Assembly: GCA_019418305.1 (NCBI GenBank)
Contig: DYCA01000032.1
Span: 1 to 17,801, forward strand
Direction of reading: 5' to 3'
Length of the DNA: 17,801 bases
From: Clostridiales bacterium
Lineage (GTDB): Bacteria > Bacillota > Clostridia > Oscillospirales > Butyricicoccaceae
In this document: in pieces, positions 5,141-14,818 of the stretch
Position numbering within the stretch: the stretch's first letter is position 1
Layout of the letters: each line of letters begins with the position of its first letter
Position numbers and translations under genes: made by a program
Notes under the pieces: model-generated
The model's input: the letters and a program-made list of their open reading frames with translations, nothing else
Databases searched by the model: none
What the model was told of the DNA's origin: nothing

Positions 5141-7231
5141 ATGCGTATTCAACACAACATTATGGCGATGAACGCCTACCGCAACTACTCAACTAACACC
5201 AGCGCGCTCTCCAAGAACCTGGAGAAGCTGTCTTCCGGTTACAAGATTAACCGCGCAGGCGATGACGCTGCCGGCCTTGCCATTTCCGAAAAGATGCGTG
5301 CGCAGATTACCGGCCTGGAAACCGCGCAGAAGAACGCGAAGGACGGCATCTCCCTCGTGCAGACCGCTGAAGGTGCGTTGACCGAAGTACATGACATGCT
5401 CAACCGTATGGTCGAGCTGGCGAACCAGTCCGCAAACGGCACTTACGACAACGACACCGACCGCGCCAACCTGCAGAAGGAAGTTGACCAGCTGCTGGAG
5501 GAAATCGACCGCATCGCCGATTCCGCAAATTTCAACGGCATCAACCTGCTCGATGGCACCATGTCCTCCGGCACCGTAAAGGCCAGCTACAATGCCCTGA
5601 GCGCTGCCGACATCAAGGGTCTGCTGCTGCCCGAGGCTGCTGCCAGCACAGCCGGCGTCGCTGGCACCAACACCATGCTGGAGACCAATGCCGATGCAGG
5701 CCAGCTGCCCTCCTTCTCGGTTGAACTGGACGGCCTGAGCCATATCGTAAAATCCGTAGCTACCGACACCTTTACGCTTACCATCGGCGGTCAAACGGCT
5801 TCGATTGCTGCGGGTGCATTCAATACTGCTGGATATAAGTACGGCGACAAGCTGGAAGCCTCCGATCTCGCTGAACTACTCGACGGCAAGCAGGTTACTC
5901 TGGACGGTATTGCTTACACCGCCAAGGCAAACGGTTCCAAGCTGGAATTCACCGCTGATGCTGTACCCGATAAGTCTATCAACGCGCACTATGACGTAAG
6001 CTTCACGGGTGTGAAGGGAAGCACGGTCGCCGCTACTTCCGGCGTTTACACCACCGGTGCCTATACTGCAGGCGGTGTTTCTACCAGAGACGCTGCCATG
6101 GAAGTCACTATTCAGCTGACGGACGGCAAGAGCTTGACCTTTAAGGCTGCAAGTCTGGCTCAGAACGCTACTATTGGCACCATCAAAACTGCGCTCCAAG
6201 CTGCTACTGCAAGCGTGGACGGCAAGACGTATAAGCTGAGTGATTACTTCACTGTTGGCACTGCTACGAACACGCTCACGTTCACCAGCGTAGAGAAGGG
6301 CGCCAATACCGCCAAGGTCACCAATGTTGCATATACCAAGGGCACTGGCACTGGCACAATGGCTGCTGCAGCCTCTACCGCTTGGGTTGCCGGCGCAGAC
6401 GCTTATGACAATGGTACCAGCGGCTCGATTAACGTCGGCTCGGTCAATATTGTGGTCAACGATCTGGTTACGCCGAATCAGCTGGCCAACACCGTGCTCG
6501 ACCTGTCCGGCAAGCTCACCGACGGCAGCAAGATCACACTGGGCGACCAGACCTATACCATCGCTGTCGGCGATGACAGCGCATTTGCTAATGTCTCTGG
6601 TGCGGTAAAGGTAGACGCTAACGCTACCGAGGAAGAAATCGCAAGCGCTCTGACTCAGGCTGCTAAGGATAACACCACCTTCTCGGTTGGTCATGTTGCC
6701 AACACCGGCAAGATCAGCCTGCAGCAGCTCCAGTCCGCTAAGGACTCCACTGATATGACCACCATGGATAAGCTGGCCAGCTATATTGGTGTGTCTACCG
6801 TGGATACCACCAAGGGCGAACCGATTGTCGGTAAGGGCCTGACCCTCCAGATCGGTGACACGAGCGATGATTTCAACCAGCTCACCGTAGACATTCAGGA
6901 CATGCACGCCAATTCCCTCGGCATTGCGGGCCTGAATATCAGCACGCAGGACGGTGCACAGGCTGCGGTTGACACCATCAAGAATGCGATCAACACCGTA
7001 TCCTCTGTCCGCGGTACGCTGGGCGCTACCCAGAACCGTCTGGATCACACCATCAACAACCTGTCCGTCATGACGGAGAACATTCAGGATGCTGAGTCCA
7101 CCATCCGCGACACCGACGTTGCCGACGAGATGATGGCTTACACCAAGAACAACATTCTGGTTCAGTCTGCTCAGGCAATGCTGGCGCAGGCAAATCAGGT
7201 TCCGCAGGGCGTTCTGCAGCTGCTGCAGTAA
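5141..7231 (+). CDS. fliC: Flagellin
   Basis: Filament protein (also called hag in Firmicutes), exported and polymerised outside the cell. The first 140 residues are the D0/D1 region (MRIQHNIMAMNAYR start, LSSGYKINRAGDDAAGLAIS motif, ANFNGINLLDG end). The last 110 residues are the matching D1/D0 region, ending in the family-typical QAMLAQANQVPQGVLQLLQ. The middle (about residues 145-585) is a variable domain rich in Ser, Thr, Ala and Gly, and I see no cysteine in the protein. At 696 residues it is much longer than the 270-500 common in Firmicutes, so surface domains are large and offer many O-linked modification sites. The ribosome site is AGGAGG 8 bases before ATG. The gene lies between a CsrA/dead-TnpB pair and a putative modification cassette. 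Confidence 0.97.
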   Translation: MRIQHNIMAMNAYRNYSTNTSALSKNLEKLSSGYKINRAGDDAAGLAISEKMRAQITGLETAQKNAKDGISLVQTAEGALTEVHDMLNRMVELANQSANGTYDNDTDRANLQKEVDQLLEEIDRIADSANFNGINLLDGTMSSGTVKASYNALSAADIKGLLLPEAAASTAGVAGTNTMLETNADAGQLPSFSVELDGLSHIVKSVATDTFTLTIGGQTASIAAGAFNTAGYKYGDKLEASDLAELLDGKQVTLDGIAYTAKANGSKLEFTADAVPDKSINAHYDVSFTGVKGSTVAATSGVYTTGAYTAGGVSTRDAAMEVTIQLTDGKSLTFKAASLAQNATIGTIKTALQAATASVDGKTYKLSDYFTVGTATNTLTFTSVEKGANTAKVTNVAYTKGTGTGTMAAAASTAWVAGADAYDNGTSGSINVGSVNIVVNDLVTPNQLANTVLDLSGKLTDGSKITLGDQTYTIAVGDDSAFANVSGAVKVDANATEEEIASALTQAAKDNTTFSVGHVANTGKISLQQLQSAKDSTDMTTMDKLASYIGVSTVDTTKGEPIVGKGLTLQIGDTSDDFNQLTVDIQDMHANSLGIAGLNISTQDGAQAAVDTIKNAINTVSSVRGTLGATQNRLDHTINNLSVMTENIQDAESTIRDTDVADEMMAYTKNNILVQSAQAMLAQANQVPQGVLQLLQ

Positions 7232-7273
7232 GCATAGCGGTTCCACACGGATTCAAAAACACCCGATGTATGT

Positions 7274-7299
7274 GGGGGCTGGGTTTCTGCCCGGCCCCC
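7274..7299 (+). terminator. Hairpin after flagellin, weak or partial terminator
   Basis: GGGGGCTGGG pairs with CCCGGCCCCC (one G-T pair) around TTTCTG. It is very stable, but followed by CTTCTATATGG rather than a clean T run. It may stabilise the abundant flagellin mRNA 3' end or end most transcripts while letting some pass to the next gene 32 bp on. Confidence 0.65.
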
Positions 7300-7330
7300 C
7301 TTCTATATGGTGAAATAAGGAGAACTCGTC

Positions 7331-9325
7331 ATGACAAAAACCCTCTTGCTGGCCCGAAAGCTGGTGCAGCTGAACAAAAAGGAAGCAGCGATGCAAGCCT
7401 ACTTCCTGGCACTTGAGAAAGTGGAAGAACTGGAACCGCAGGAAGAACTGGAGGCTGCCTCCTATATTTTTTTCGCCGAGGGAGACTATAAAATCTCCTT
7501 TACAACCTTTGTATCTCTATATAACCGAGGGCTGTTTCAGGCAGATCTGATGAATCTGATGATGCAGGCCTTTTATCTGCCCAATGTCCAGAAGCAGAAA
7601 AAGCTCTATGAACGTAACTGCCGCGCGCTGGGCCGCTATCCTTACCTGTTTCAAAAGGATTTTCCGGCCTTTGATTCGCTGCCCATTCTGTTTTTTCCCT
7701 TTGACGACAAGGGATATGTCCCCTATTTTAAGGCCGAAAACCGGTTTGGCGAGTATGTCAACTTTGACAATCCGGTGATTGACCGATACTTCTTTCAAGA
7801 TTTGGAAAACCCCATCCTTGCCAAGGATGTTTATTCTCAATATCAACTGGAATATTTATATGACAACGTGCGCAAAAGCGAATGGGTAGGCCGGGAGAAT
7901 CACATCTACCTGCACTATACCGATTGGATGCAATTTTGCGCGTATCTCCAATGTTTGGATTTTTCCGGGCTGCTGAAAGATAAAAAGTTTGTCTTTCTGA
8001 TGGAGGAGGAAATCAGCCAATATCCCATCGACTTTCAGGCTCGTTTCGGCATTGATTACAGCCAATTTTCCGTCAAGCCGATTGGAATCCGGGAAGTGCA
8101 TCGACTCATCTGGCACACGCAGCTCTCCACCCATAACGGCGGCGACTTTTTCAACGAAATTCTCTATGGACACCCCAATCTTCTTGCGTATGAATCCGTC
8201 ATGTTTGATAAAATGGAAGAGCTGATTCATCAGCAGCGCGAACAGGCAAAGGACGTGTCCCTCAAAAGCCCCTCTTATATCGTGCGGGAGCTGGCGCAGA
8301 TCCCTAACCCGACGGATAAAGACTGTCTGGTGACACTTTTCTTAAATTCCGATACCGTCAGCGGCGATATCCGCGGCAATTCCCGCATTGTCCCGGCGCT
8401 GCTGTTCCAGCCCCACTTTTCCAATGTCCTGTGCCGCATTGACTATGACCAGCCGAAAAATCAGGCGATCCTCACGTCGGATATTTATCAAAAGATCTCC
8501 CATTCTCCCCTGTTCCGCCAATTCAAATACATCAAGACATTCACGCCAATTCGGCGCCCTACCACCAGCTATGGCGCTACCGTGCGTTTTATGAGCAAAA
8601 GAACAGAGGAAGAGGGAAAAAAGCACGTCATCACGGATGTGTTTACAGAACGTCTGCTGAACCGCACTTTCATGGTGGATCAATGGGATCGACTTTTCCG
8701 GGATAGCATGCTGGTGCGGTTTGAGGACGGGAAACTCAATCCCCAAGCCACATTTACCGCTTTGGCAGAATTTCTCGACATTCCCTATACCGAAAGCATG
8801 ACCTACTGCTCCGGGCAAAGCGGACTGAACCCGGAATCCCTGCCGGGCAACGATCTGGGCTTTGACCCTGCCGCAATTTACCGTACCTATGATGAATATG
8901 TCAACGATGACGACCGTTTCCTGCTGGAGTATTTCATGCGGGATATATACGAAACATACGGTTATGACTTTCACTATTATCATGGCGAAACCGTGGATAT
9001 GGAGCTGATAAACGAAAAGCTGAAAGGCTTTCAGCATTTGGACCATGCCATCTTCCAGTCTTATAAGGATGCTACCGAACGAAATTTTAAGGATGCTACC
9101 GAACGAAATTTTGCGGTCATTTGCGATGATGAAGTCGTAAGGTCCACAGAGCAAAGCGATCGCATCGCGCAGGAGTACCTGGAGCGCTATGCCAAGAATC
9201 GCATGCGGGTGATCGGCATGCTGATGCAGACGCCCCAATTTGTCAACGCCAATGCCCAGCCGCTGCGTCTGATGAAAAAACTGAAGCTCAATCCGGCGCT
9301 GCTGGAGCAGCCTGTGTATCACTAA
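7331..9325 (+). CDS. Large protein with sulfotransferase-like C-terminal motif, putative flagellin-modifying enzyme
   Basis: I do not recognise a named family for the whole 664-residue protein. The first 110 residues are helical and TPR-like (KKEAAMQAYFLALEKVEEL, EGDYKISFTTFVSLYNRGL). From about residue 340 it resembles sulfotransferases: LFLNSDTVSGDIRGNSRI could hold the nucleotide loop, though the classic PRSGTS signature is absent. Residues 458-482 (DSMLVRFEDGKLNPQATFTALAEFLDIPY, a known VRYEDL-type 3'-phosphate element) are the clearest hint. No signal peptide or membrane span is visible, so it is probably cytosolic. AAGGAG stands 8 bases before ATG. The next gene makes a 3'-phosphonucleotide donor, which supports a transferase. 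A perfect 24-bp tandem duplication adds eight residues at 579-594. A glycosyltransferase role remains possible. Confidence 0.6.
   Translation: MTKTLLLARKLVQLNKKEAAMQAYFLALEKVEELEPQEELEAASYIFFAEGDYKISFTTFVSLYNRGLFQADLMNLMMQAFYLPNVQKQKKLYERNCRALGRYPYLFQKDFPAFDSLPILFFPFDDKGYVPYFKAENRFGEYVNFDNPVIDRYFFQDLENPILAKDVYSQYQLEYLYDNVRKSEWVGRENHIYLHYTDWMQFCAYLQCLDFSGLLKDKKFVFLMEEEISQYPIDFQARFGIDYSQFSVKPIGIREVHRLIWHTQLSTHNGGDFFNEILYGHPNLLAYESVMFDKMEELIHQQREQAKDVSLKSPSYIVRELAQIPNPTDKDCLVTLFLNSDTVSGDIRGNSRIVPALLFQPHFSNVLCRIDYDQPKNQAILTSDIYQKISHSPLFRQFKYIKTFTPIRRPTTSYGATVRFMSKRTEEEGKKHVITDVFTERLLNRTFMVDQWDRLFRDSMLVRFEDGKLNPQATFTALAEFLDIPYTESMTYCSGQSGLNPESLPGNDLGFDPAAIYRTYDEYVNDDDRFLLEYFMRDIYETYGYDFHYYHGETVDMELINEKLKGFQHLDHAIFQSYKDATERNFKDATERNFAVICDDEVVRSTEQSDRIAQEYLERYAKNRMRVIGMLMQTPQFVNANAQPLRLMKKLKLNPALLEQPVYH
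9065..9112 (+). repeat. Perfect 24-bp tandem duplication inside the putative sulfotransferase gene
   Basis: Two identical 24-base units (9065-9088 and 9089-9112), each coding KDATERNF in frame. The identity at the DNA level points to a recent slippage event. Confidence 0.97.
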
Positions 9326-9337
9326 GGAGGGGCGGTA

Positions 9338-10492
9338 ATGGAAAACAAGGGAACGGTTTACTTTTTTACCGGCCTGTCAGGCGCGGGTAAAACCACGGTC
9401 GGCGGCCTGTTTTACCGCCGCTTGAAAGCCACAAAATCCAACGCGATTTATCTGGATGGCGACGAAATCCGCGTGGCCTTCGGCGAGGATGTGGGATATA
9501 CGCAGGAAGAACGTCTGCGCTGGGCAGGGCGCATTTTCCGTGTATGCAAACTGCTTTCCGATCAGGGCATCGATGTGGTGTGCTGCTCCATAGCCATGTT
9601 TGACTCTGTGCGCTGCTGGAACCGGGCCAATATTCCCAACTACAAAGAAATTTATATTCGGGTCAAAAAAGAAACGCTCATGCAGCGCAACCAGAAGGGC
9701 CTGTATACCGCGGGCAAGAATGTAGTGGGCGTGGATTTGCCCTTTGATGAACCCAGGCATCCGGATCTCATCCTTCAAAACGACGGAGACTGCACGCCTT
9801 TGGAGCTAGTCGAGAACATCGAACGCGTTTTTTATCCCAACATCGTCGAGAATCCCATTGATAACACTGCGTACTGGAACCAATATTATCACAATCGTAT
9901 TTGCTCAACGGCGCCTTCACCTTTTGCACAGTATGTCGCCACATTGGTGGAGCCGGGCAAGACGCTGGTCGATTTAGGCTGCGGTAACGGACGGGATGCG
10001 TTGTTCTTTGCAAAACAGGGAATACAGGTAGTGGGAATTGATTTGTCTCACTCCGCCATTGACCAGCTCAATCAACAGCCCGCAAAAAACGCACGTTTTC
10101 TGTGCAGCGACTTTATTGCAAGCGACACGTATCAATCGGAGAGCTACGACTATGCCTACAGCCGTTTTACCATTCACGCCATCAACCAAAAGCAGGAGGC
10201 TATGCTGCTGCAAGCCATGTTCCGTGCGCTGAAACAGGGTGTAAAGTTCTTTATCGAAGTGCGCAGCGTCAATGATCCTTTATACGGCAAAGGCAAGGCA
10301 GTGGAGCGCAACGCATTCTTTTATGACAATCACTATCGCCGTTTTATCGTTCGGGATGAGCTGGTGGGTTCACTGGAAAAACGAGGTTTCCGTGTGGAAT
10401 ATGCCAGAGAGCAAACCGGTTTTGCGCCCTATGGCAATGACGATCCGCCGGTCATCCGCATTGTGGCGGTCAAACCTCAGAACGAGGTGTAA
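9338..10492 (+). CDS. CysC-like nucleotide 3'-kinase fused to a SAM-dependent methyltransferase
   Basis: Two-domain enzyme of 384 residues. Residues 1-170 are CysC-like: Walker A G12-LSGAGKT-T20, LDGDEIR at 39-45, and QKGLY near residue 122. CysC phosphorylates adenylylsulfate to PAPS. The FISPYR segment of true CysC is AMFDSVR here, as in kinases from surface-polysaccharide clusters; one such protein, Campylobacter Cj1415, was shown to phosphorylate CDP-phosphoramidate instead. Residues 185-384 are a class I methyltransferase with motif I VDLGCGNG at 211-218 and GIDLSHSAI after it. Fusion of the two is unusual. AAGGAGG overlaps the stop of the upstream gene, 7 bases before ATG, and a PHP phosphatase begins 3 bp after the stop. 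Likely supplies an activated group for flagellin decoration. Domain calls are firm; substrate is open. Confidence 0.85.
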   Translation: MENKGTVYFFTGLSGAGKTTVGGLFYRRLKATKSNAIYLDGDEIRVAFGEDVGYTQEERLRWAGRIFRVCKLLSDQGIDVVCCSIAMFDSVRCWNRANIPNYKEIYIRVKKETLMQRNQKGLYTAGKNVVGVDLPFDEPRHPDLILQNDGDCTPLELVENIERVFYPNIVENPIDNTAYWNQYYHNRICSTAPSPFAQYVATLVEPGKTLVDLGCGNGRDALFFAKQGIQVVGIDLSHSAIDQLNQQPAKNARFLCSDFIASDTYQSESYDYAYSRFTIHAINQKQEAMLLQAMFRALKQGVKFFIEVRSVNDPLYGKGKAVERNAFFYDNHYRRFIVRDELVGSLEKRGFRVEYAREQTGFAPYGNDDPPVIRIVAVKPQNEV

Positions 10493-10495
10493 GCG

Positions 10496-11317
10496 ATGGT
10501 GCAGATGGTTGACCTTCATACCCACTCCACGGCCTCCGACGGTCAGTATTCCCCCTCATGTCTGGTGCAAAAGGCCAAAAAAGCCGGTATCGGCGTCATG
10601 GCTCTTACCGACCATGACACGGTCGCTGGTGTAGAAGAAGCATGTCATGCCGGACTACGATGCGGTATAACCGTTTTGCGCGGGGTGGAGCTGGGCGCCA
10701 AAGAGGATCGGCATATGCACATTCTGGGGCTGGGTTTTCGCTCCGACTGTACACAGCTGACTCTGCTGTGTCAAAGGCTTCAGGATGGACGAGAGGAGCG
10801 GAAATACCGCATCATCGACTTTCTTCACGAAAAAGGGATTACTATTTCACTGGAAGAAGTAGAAACGCTGGCCGGCGGCAACATCATCGCCCGTCCCCAC
10901 TTTGCTCAGGTGATGCTCCGCCGAGGCTATGTCTCCTCCATTCGTGAGGCATTTGACCGCTATCTGGATACGGATGAGTATCAACGTATTGAACGTTTTA
11001 AAGCGGATGCCCGCACCTGTATTGACGTTATCCATCAAGACGGCGGCAAAGCAGTTCTGGCTCACCCCTATCAGCTGGGCTTTTCTTCCGAGAAGCTGGA
11101 TGCCACCCTTCACTGGCTGAGGAACTGCGGCTTAGACGCTTTGGAATGCTATTATCCGCGCCATACGTCAGAGATGGTACAAGCATATCTGAAGCTCGCC
11201 CAGCGATATGAACTCCATGTGAGTGCCGGCAGCGATTTTCACGGCCCCCAAGTTCGTCCGGACACATTGTTAACACCTACCCCATTAGAAAGCAACTGGT
11301 TTATGGAGAATACGTAG
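10496..11317 (+). CDS. PHP-domain phosphoesterase of the TrpH/YciV type, probable 3',5'-nucleoside bisphosphate phosphatase
   Basis: Metal-dependent phosphoesterase of 273 residues. All PHP metal motifs are present: D6-L-H8-T-H10, TDHD at 38-41, GVE (E65), RHMHILG (H75), LAHPYQ and SAGSDFHG near the C-terminus. The family includes enzymes that remove the 3'-phosphate from pAp and short 5'-phosphorylated RNAs (RNase AM). It follows the kinase-methyltransferase gene by 3 bp with GAGGTG as ribosome site, so it is surely co-transcribed. That position suggests it clears the pAp-like by-product left when a sulfotransferase uses PAPS. ATG 10505 is an alternative start. Family is sure; the recycling role is inference from context. 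Confidence 0.85.
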   Translation: MVQMVDLHTHSTASDGQYSPSCLVQKAKKAGIGVMALTDHDTVAGVEEACHAGLRCGITVLRGVELGAKEDRHMHILGLGFRSDCTQLTLLCQRLQDGREERKYRIIDFLHEKGITISLEEVETLAGGNIIARPHFAQVMLRRGYVSSIREAFDRYLDTDEYQRIERFKADARTCIDVIHQDGGKAVLAHPYQLGFSSEKLDATLHWLRNCGLDALECYYPRHTSEMVQAYLKLAQRYELHVSAGSDFHGPQVRPDTLLTPTPLESNWFMENT

Positions 11318-11432
11318 ACATGTCTGGCACAGTATACGCTTGAAAGGAAAAACTGCATTTCCCTCTTGATGCATCTATACTTGTATTTTCTGAGCTTGCA
11401 GCGGCCGATTGCTACTGCAAAAGAGATTTGGT

Positions 11433-11469
11433 AAAAAAGAGCAAGCAGCAACTGCTGCTTGCTCTTTTT
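11433..11469. terminator. Bidirectional intrinsic terminator
   Basis: AGAGCAAGCAGC pairs with GCTGCTTGCTCT around AACT, extended by five A-T pairs; T-runs stand on both strands. It ends the flagellin-modification operon on the plus strand and the relic genes on the minus strand. Confidence 0.92.
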
Positions 11470-11479
11470 GGATTCCGGC

Positions 11480-11703
11480 AGTTGTATCCCCAATCCTCGC
11501 GTACAATCTCTGCTGCGCAGTGACGGTAATTGTTCATCGGTCCCTTCGTGCTTCGCCATGGAAAACATCATTTGGTCCAATTTCTCCTGTGCGTTTTCCT
11601 CTACCTATGCTGGGGTTGGGTCGTGATATTGCTTACCGTCCGTTCCGATATGACATTATCTGCCCTCATGCAACGCTTCGTTCAACTTCTCCTGTATGTT
11701 CAT
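11480..11703 (-). pseudogene. Decayed mobile-element fragment, TnpV-like
   Basis: On the minus strand a ribosome site AAGGAG precedes ATG 11703, but the frame stops after 15 codons (MNIQEKLNEALHEGR). Further on, EENAQEKLDQMMFSMAKHEG from 11601 and, in another frame, MNNYRHCAAEIVREDWGY from 11537 recall the C-terminal part of TnpV, a small protein of clostridial conjugative or mobilisable elements (the ..QMEWVRRMNNIRxRAEEIV region). The order is right but frames are broken and the middle is missing, so it is a relic. The family guess rests on memory of the motif and is tentative. Confidence 0.35.
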
Positions 11704-12115
11704 ACAGGTCATCTCCTTCTTTGGATGAATCAATGCTGTAGCTGAACCGTAATAAATCCTGTATATCTGTTCTAGATCGGTATATTTCCATGTGTTCTAT
11801 TGGAACGCATGGGTTCTTCTCCAAACGGACAACTCGTATCATCCACCAAACCTTCCGGCAGAACGCCCGTTGGAACCTCAGTATCACGTTGCAAAATCGA
11901 AAGGGCAGGCTGACGACATAAGCGGCACAATCCCCTCTTGCGGAATATGCTGCGTTTACAATAGCTTCAGAGTACATACGCTGACGCTTGGTTTCACCTA
12001 CTTGTATCTGATCACATAGAATCTCAAAAGTAAGGTTGATAATTCTTGGAAAATCTTTGTTGCTATAGTCTTTGTCTATGGTAATCCACTTTAAGGATTC
12101 TGTTTGGATTTTCAT
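11666..12115 (-). CDS. Small hypothetical protein, possibly a mobile-element relic
   Basis: I do not recognise this 149-residue protein. Support for it being a real gene is the ribosome site AAAGGAGA 6 bases before ATG 12115. In addition a 42-codon frame (12112-12240, minus) ends in an ATGA overlap with this start, a sign of translational coupling. It begins MKIQTESLKWITIDKDYSNK and is basic, with several Cys and Trp residues (FCRKVWWMIRVVRL). Its last 13 codons run over the ribosome site and start of the TnpV-like relic, so its C-terminal end may be the result of a frameshift. No homologue function is offered. Confidence 0.4.
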   Translation of the reverse strand: MKIQTESLKWITIDKDYSNKDFPRIINLTFEILCDQIQVGETKRQRMYSEAIVNAAYSARGDCAAYVVSLPFRFCNVILRFQRAFCRKVWWMIRVVRLEKNPCVPIEHMEIYRSRTDIQDLLRFSYSIDSSKEGDDLYEHTGEVERSVA

Positions 12116-12161
12116 ACGACTTCTCCTTTGAGCAAAATCCTTATTTCGATACTGCCGCTTC

Positions 12162-12189
12162 TTGCGGTCTGCAAAATCTGTGATAGAAT
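12162..12189 (+). promoter_or_regulatory. Likely sigma-A promoter of the RpiR regulator gene
   Basis: TTGCGG (12162-12167), 16 bases, then TAGAAT (12184-12189) preceded by TGA, an extended -10 element. The leader to the ATG would be about 155 bases. Confidence 0.5.
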
Positions 12190-12352
12190 AAAGGTGCTCC
12201 TAGCGTTCAGCCCTTTCTGTCGGAGTTGGTGTGAGAACATTAATTCCAACAGATACCTGATTGCCGAGGAGCGTTTTATGCGTTCAATTTCATTTTATAA
12301 TTTACCCATTTATCGTTTGTCGCAAACCGACACAAAAAAAGGAGGGTTTGTC

Positions 12353-13165
12353 ATGGGCATGCTCTTCCACCGTCTGTTGATTATTCTCAACGAGGAAGAA
12401 GCGGACTCCACCTATTATCACATTGCGGTTGTCATGCTGCAAAATTTTGACGCGCTGCAGCATTACTCCATCAGCGAGTTGGCGGCGGCCTGTATGGTTT
12501 CAAAATCCACGATCTCCAAATTCATCCGTTATATCGGATATGAGGACTTTGCCGAGTTCCGTGATGCATCGGTATTTCTAGACAACAAATACCACAACCA
12601 GTTCAACTATGTAACCAACGTGATGGACTACATCCGGGATAACTCCCTTGACTCCTATATGCTCACCGTGCAGCAGGATATTGGCGAAACCTACCGCTCG
12701 CTGGACTGGGGCGCGGTGGATCATCTGGTACGGGATCTGGCGCACTATCAACGGATCGGCGCGTTTGGCCTGATGTTTTCCGAAACGGCTGCGCTGGATT
12801 TCCAGATCAAGCTGGCATACAACAAAAAATTCATTGTCACTAATCTGAATGATCTCAAGCAGGACAACTTTATCCAAAACGCTGGAGATGATGTACTAAT
12901 CATCGTATTCAGTGATTCCGGCGAGTTTCTGGACAAATACCAGCAGATCGACGATTTTGCCAACAAGCGCGCCTTTTCATGCACGCACGCCAAAGTCGTT
13001 GTTATCACCTCTAACCCGCAAATCGAGCACGACCCGCGGGTGGCCTATTGTGTTCGCTATCAGAAAACTCGCTCTCTGTGCACCCACCGCATGGTATATG
13101 GGGTGCTTACGGATATCATCGCCTATAAGTACCGAGAGTATGTGCAGAAAAACCAAAATATTTGA
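12353..13165 (+). CDS. RpiR/MurR-family transcriptional regulator
   Basis: Cytosolic DNA-binding regulator that senses a phosphorylated sugar. The start at ATG 12353 (MGMLFHRLL) is chosen because AAAGGAGGG lies just before it; the frame is open 83 codons further up without a site. Of 270 residues, about 35-70 form the N-terminal helix-turn-helix (YSISELAAACMVSKSTISKFIRYIGY), and about 125-240 a SIS sugar-phosphate domain (IGAFGLMFSETAALDFQIKL, DVLIIVFSDSGEFLD). A GH1 6-phospho-beta-glucosidase and PTS permease follow on the same strand, so beta-glucoside 6-phosphate is a likely effector. Beta-glucoside operons in Firmicutes are more often run by LicT/BglG antiterminators; none is seen here. 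Activator or repressor cannot be told from sequence. Confidence 0.88.
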   Translation: MGMLFHRLLIILNEEEADSTYYHIAVVMLQNFDALQHYSISELAAACMVSKSTISKFIRYIGYEDFAEFRDASVFLDNKYHNQFNYVTNVMDYIRDNSLDSYMLTVQQDIGETYRSLDWGAVDHLVRDLAHYQRIGAFGLMFSETAALDFQIKLAYNKKFIVTNLNDLKQDNFIQNAGDDVLIIVFSDSGEFLDKYQQIDDFANKRAFSCTHAKVVVITSNPQIEHDPRVAYCVRYQKTRSLCTHRMVYGVLTDIIAYKYREYVQKNQNI

Positions 13166-14797
<1,632 letters not shown>

Positions 14798-14818
14798 AGG
14801 GAGAGGGGGAAAAGAATC

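Noticed and set aside
5876..7246. 456-codon open frame antisense to flagellin
   Set aside because: It mirrors the codon pattern of the flagellin gene, has no ribosome site at a sensible start and no recognisable domain.
9847..9858. CGAGAATCC match to the presumed guide inside the kinase-methyltransferase gene
   Set aside because: Only nine bases match; one such hit is expected about once in eight windows of this size by chance, and it is inside a coding region.
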